A stretch of DNA of 8,485 bases from an uncultured Eubacteriales bacterium (lineage in GTDB: Bacteria; Bacillota; Clostridia; Oscillospirales; Acutalibacteraceae): contig ONXZ01000044.1 of the NCBI GenBank assembly GCA_900321905.1, positions 1 through 8,485 of the forward strand, written 5' to 3'. The notes beneath the pieces were generated by a model. That model was not told the origin of the DNA, did no database searches, and saw nothing but the letters and a program-made list of their open reading frames with translations. Positions within the stretch are counted from its first letter, which is position 1. Every line of letters starts with the position of its first letter. The translations under genes and the position numbers were made by a program. Of the stretch, positions 6,337-8,485 are shown piece by piece.

Positions 6337-8319
6337 TTACGACACATCTGCGGCATCAAGATAAAGATGACCGTAGTTAGAAATATATTCACGTCTGTCC
6401 TCAAGATTGTCGCCGAGGAGCAAATCAAACATCTCGCTTGTAGCAGCCGCTTCGCTCGGTGTAACCTTGATAAGACGGCGTGTTGCAGGGTTCATAGTGG
6501 TAAGGCTCATCATTTCAGCCTCGTTTTCACCAAGACCCTTTGAACGCTGTACTGTGTATTTTTTATCACCGATTTCCTTGCGGATTTCGTCCATCTCAAT
6601 TTCGTTGTAGGCAAAGTATGTCTGGTCTTTGCATGTTACTTCATAAAGCGGCGACTCAGCGATAAACACCTTACCTTCTTCAATAAGTTTAGGCATAAGG
6701 CGATAAATCATAGTTAGTATAAGTGTTCTGATATGGAAGCCGTCGACATCGGCATCTGTACAAATCATAATTTTGTTCCAGCGCAGAGCGTTCATATCAA
6801 ACAGCGTAACATCTTTGGCGGCTTTGCTTTTAACCTCAACGCCGCAGCCAAGCACCTTGATTAAATCGGTGATGATTTCGCTCTTAAAAATCTTATCGTA
6901 ATCAGATTTAAGGCAGTTAAGTATTTTACCTCTGACAGGCATAAGCGCCTGGAAATTAGCGTCACGCGCCTGTTTGCAGGCGCCGAGAGCAGAGTCGCCC
7001 TCAACAATAAATATCTCGCGCTCGCTGACATCTTTTGAACGGCAGTCAACGAACTTTTGGATGCGGTTGGTCATATCAACCTTTGCCTGCAGGGTGGTTT
7101 TGAGGTTTTTCCTCGTCTTTTCAGCCTTTACACGCGAACGCATATTAATGAGAATCTGGTCGGAAATCTTGTCCGCGTCCATTTTATTCTCAATAAAATA
7201 TATTTCAAGTTGCTTGCGGAAGAAGTCCGTCATAGCCTCTTGTATGAACTTATTGGTGATTGCCTTTTTCGTCTGATTTTCATACGAAGTCTGAGTTGAA
7301 AAACTCGAAACAACAAAGATAATACATTCCTCAACATCCTGAATGTTTACCTGTGAATCAGACTTATTAAACTTATTATTTGCCTTCATATAGGCGTTAA
7401 TCTGATTTACAAAAGCGCTGCGGAACGCCTTTTCAGGCGCACCGCCATGCTCAAGAAAACTTGAGTTGTGGTAGTATTCCTTAGCCTGTGTTTTTTGTGA
7501 AAATGCAAGTGCAGCCTTGATTTTGAGTTTATATGTGTCAAGGTCCTCTCTGTCACGACCCTCGCGGTCACATTCCCAGTACTGAGGAGTGGTAAAAGCA
7601 GTTTCACCGGCGAGTTCCTTAACGTAGTCCTGAATACCGTTTTCGTAACAATACTCAGTAGTTTCAAACTGCGCCGCGGTAATTTGATTTTTAAACACAA
7701 ATTTGATACCGTCGTTGACAATAGCCTGATGTTTCATAACCTGCATAAAGTATTCAGGCTGAACATTTATGTCGGTAAAAACTTTAAGGTCAGGCTTCCA
7801 CTTAATTTTTGTACCTGTATCGCCGCGCTTGCCGTAAGGCTCTTTTGTAAGACCGCCGATATTTTCACCCTTTTCAAAATGCAGGGTGTACTTGTATCCG
7901 TCACGCTTGATTTCAGCGTCCATATACTCGCTGGCAAACTGTGTAGCGCAGAGTCCAAGACCGTTAAGACCAAGCGAATACTGATAGTTTGAAGCGCTAT
8001 TGTTATCGTACTTACCGCCCGCGTAAAGAGTGCAGAACAAAAGTTTCCAGTTCCACTCATCTTCATTATTATTGAACTCAACAGGAATACCTCTGCCGAA
8101 GTCCTGCACCTCAACAGACCCGTCAAGATAACGCGTAACAACAATTCTGTTACCGTGGCCTTCACGAGCCTCGTCGATAGAGTTACTCATAATCTCAAAT
8201 ATAGAGTGCTGACAACCTTCAATACCGTCCGAACCAAAAATAACGGCAGGGCGCATTCTGACCTGGTCAGCACCTTTTAACGATTTAATACTATCGTTAC
8301 CGTAAGCCTTTTTTGCCAT
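6337..8319 (-). CDS. parE: Type IIA DNA topoisomerase subunit B, ParE-like (topoisomerase IV B subunit)
   Basis: This 660-residue subunit binds and hydrolyses ATP to drive strand passage by the A2B2 enzyme. The GHKL ATPase domain shows E42-I-M-S-N46-S-I-D (base and metal-binding Asn), D73-F-G-R-G77, GGKYD (101-105) and the lid GLNGLG (117-122). The transducer lysine is in QTK (349-351). The TOPRIM domain has EGDSA (440-444), PVRGKILN (461-468), DADVDG (522-527) and QRSKGLGE (591-598). The length matches Gram-positive GyrB/ParE without the large proteobacterial insertion. Several usually invariant neighbours differ (Phe74, Asn119, Leu445, Phe528). I chose ATG 8319 because GGAGG lies 6 bases upstream; a TTG-started extension to 8355 would begin inside the -10 box. 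The stop codon abuts the parC ribosome site, so the pair is one operon. ParE rather than GyrB is inferred from the partner. Confidence 0.93.
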   Translation of the reverse strand: MAKKAYGNDSIKSLKGADQVRMRPAVIFGSDGIEGCQHSIFEIMSNSIDEAREGHGNRIVVTRYLDGSVEVQDFGRGIPVEFNNNEDEWNWKLLFCTLYAGGKYDNNSASNYQYSLGLNGLGLCATQFASEYMDAEIKRDGYKYTLHFEKGENIGGLTKEPYGKRGDTGTKIKWKPDLKVFTDINVQPEYFMQVMKHQAIVNDGIKFVFKNQITAAQFETTEYCYENGIQDYVKELAGETAFTTPQYWECDREGRDREDLDTYKLKIKAALAFSQKTQAKEYYHNSSFLEHGGAPEKAFRSAFVNQINAYMKANNKFNKSDSQVNIQDVEECIIFVVSSFSTQTSYENQTKKAITNKFIQEAMTDFFRKQLEIYFIENKMDADKISDQILINMRSRVKAEKTRKNLKTTLQAKVDMTNRIQKFVDCRSKDVSEREIFIVEGDSALGACKQARDANFQALMPVRGKILNCLKSDYDKIFKSEIITDLIKVLGCGVEVKSKAAKDVTLFDMNALRWNKIMICTDADVDGFHIRTLILTMIYRLMPKLIEEGKVFIAESPLYEVTCKDQTYFAYNEIEMDEIRKEIGDKKYTVQRSKGLGENEAEMMSLTTMNPATRRLIKVTPSEAAATSEMFDLLLGDNLEDRREYISNYGHLYLDAADVS

Positions 8320-8325
8320 AAGATT

Positions 8326-8330
8326 CCTCC
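8326..8330 (-). promoter_or_regulatory. Ribosome binding site that fixes the parE start
   Basis: GGAGG lies 6 bases before the ATG at 8317-8319. It supports a product beginning MAKKAYGND rather than the 12-residue longer reading from a TTG that overlaps the promoter. Confidence 0.88.
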
Positions 8331-8354
8331 ATAAGAAGTATACATACATTGCCA

Positions 8355-8384
8355 ATTATACTATATATTGTATTAAAAAGTCAA
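8355..8384 (-). promoter_or_regulatory. Sigma-A promoter of the parE-parC operon
   Basis: TTGACT (8379-8384) and a perfect TATAAT (8355-8360) are separated by 18 bases, close to the consensus for the housekeeping sigma factor. The start codon is 35 bases downstream of the -10, leaving a leader of roughly 28-30 bases that contains GGAGG. This should drive the topoisomerase pair. Confidence 0.88.
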
Positions 8385-8393
8385 GAATCAAAT

Positions 8394-8421
8394 TTTATAC
8401 CCTTATAATATATTGTTACAA
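8394..8421 (-). promoter_or_regulatory. Possible second, upstream promoter of parE-parC
   Basis: TTGTAA (8416-8421) and TATAAA (8394-8399) are spaced by 16 bases, directly upstream of the stronger promoter. The match is partial and the region is AT-rich, so a tandem promoter is only a possibility. Confidence 0.3.
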
Positions 8422-8457
8422 AGTATTATGCGACATTTTTCCGGGATAAATACAGGC

Positions 8458-8485
8458 AAAAAAATAAGCGGACAGCAGCCTGTCC
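8458..8485 (-). terminator. Intrinsic terminator of an upstream gene outside the window (possibly cut at the edge)
   Basis: Read on minus, GGACAG-GCTG-CTGTCC forms a 6-bp, GC-rich stem with a 4-base loop (8470-8485), followed by GCTTATTTTTTTG. The stem reaches the last base of the window and may be longer. It insulates the topoisomerase operon from the gene before it, which lies on the same strand. Confidence 0.8.

Noticed and set aside
6031..6543. Plus-strand open frame of 170 codons across the parE-parC junction
   Set aside because: It is antisense to two strongly supported genes, lacks a ribosome site and has no recognisable domain.
8320..8355. Twelve-codon N-terminal extension of the B subunit from a TTG at 8355
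   Set aside because: The TTG overlaps the -10 box of the operon promoter and would not be in the transcript; ATG 8319 has an excellent ribosome site.
1..8485. CRISPR array, transposon, toxin-antitoxin, defence or biosynthetic system
   Set aside because: No direct repeats with spacers, no transposase or integrase, no terminal repeats and no unassigned coding space large enough; the five genes account for nearly all of the window.

Overview
The window is a compact block of five protein-coding genes, all on the minus strand, with short gaps that carry readable promoters, Shine-Dalgarno sites and intrinsic terminators. Low-to-moderate GC, strong GGAGG-type ribosome sites, consensus sigma-A promoters, a bifunctional class A PBP with long low-complexity tails, and a short 82-residue SecG all point to a low-GC Firmicute. 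A gut-type member of the Clostridia (Oscillospirales/Ruminococcaceae or a relative) is my best inference from protein style. I cannot confirm the taxon without a search.

In the direction of transcription (right to left): the right edge holds the intrinsic terminator of an unseen upstream gene, then a strong promoter (TTGACT-N18-TATAAT). Next comes a two-gene type IIA topoisomerase operon: a GyrB/ParE-like ATPase-TOPRIM subunit (6337-8319) and a GyrA/ParC-like breakage-reunion subunit (4078-6321), 15 bp apart. The pair has the parE-parC gene order, the A subunit has no GyrA box, and both subunits have unusual residues at normally conserved motifs. I therefore read it as the topoisomerase IV-like second enzyme of the cell rather than its gyrase. 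A separate extended -10 promoter then drives secG (3735-3983), which ends at a strong terminator. Directly beyond that terminator lies a GTG-started DEDDh 3'-5' exonuclease with a C-terminal zinc ribbon (2792-3673). Last is a large class A penicillin-binding protein (178-2697) with its own terminator near the left edge.

The genes serve core processes: chromosome topology and decatenation, protein export, nucleic-acid trimming and peptidoglycan synthesis. They need not act in one pathway. I see no mobile element, CRISPR array, tRNA, rRNA, toxin-antitoxin pair, or gene cluster resembling a defence or biosynthetic system. The points worth a second look are the natural alanine at the quinolone-contact position of the A subunit, the altered TOPRIM and ATPase motifs of the B subunit, the exonuclease-zinc ribbon fusion, and the secG terminator placed directly against the exonuclease ribosome-binding site. 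No stretch longer than 300 bases lacks a gene.
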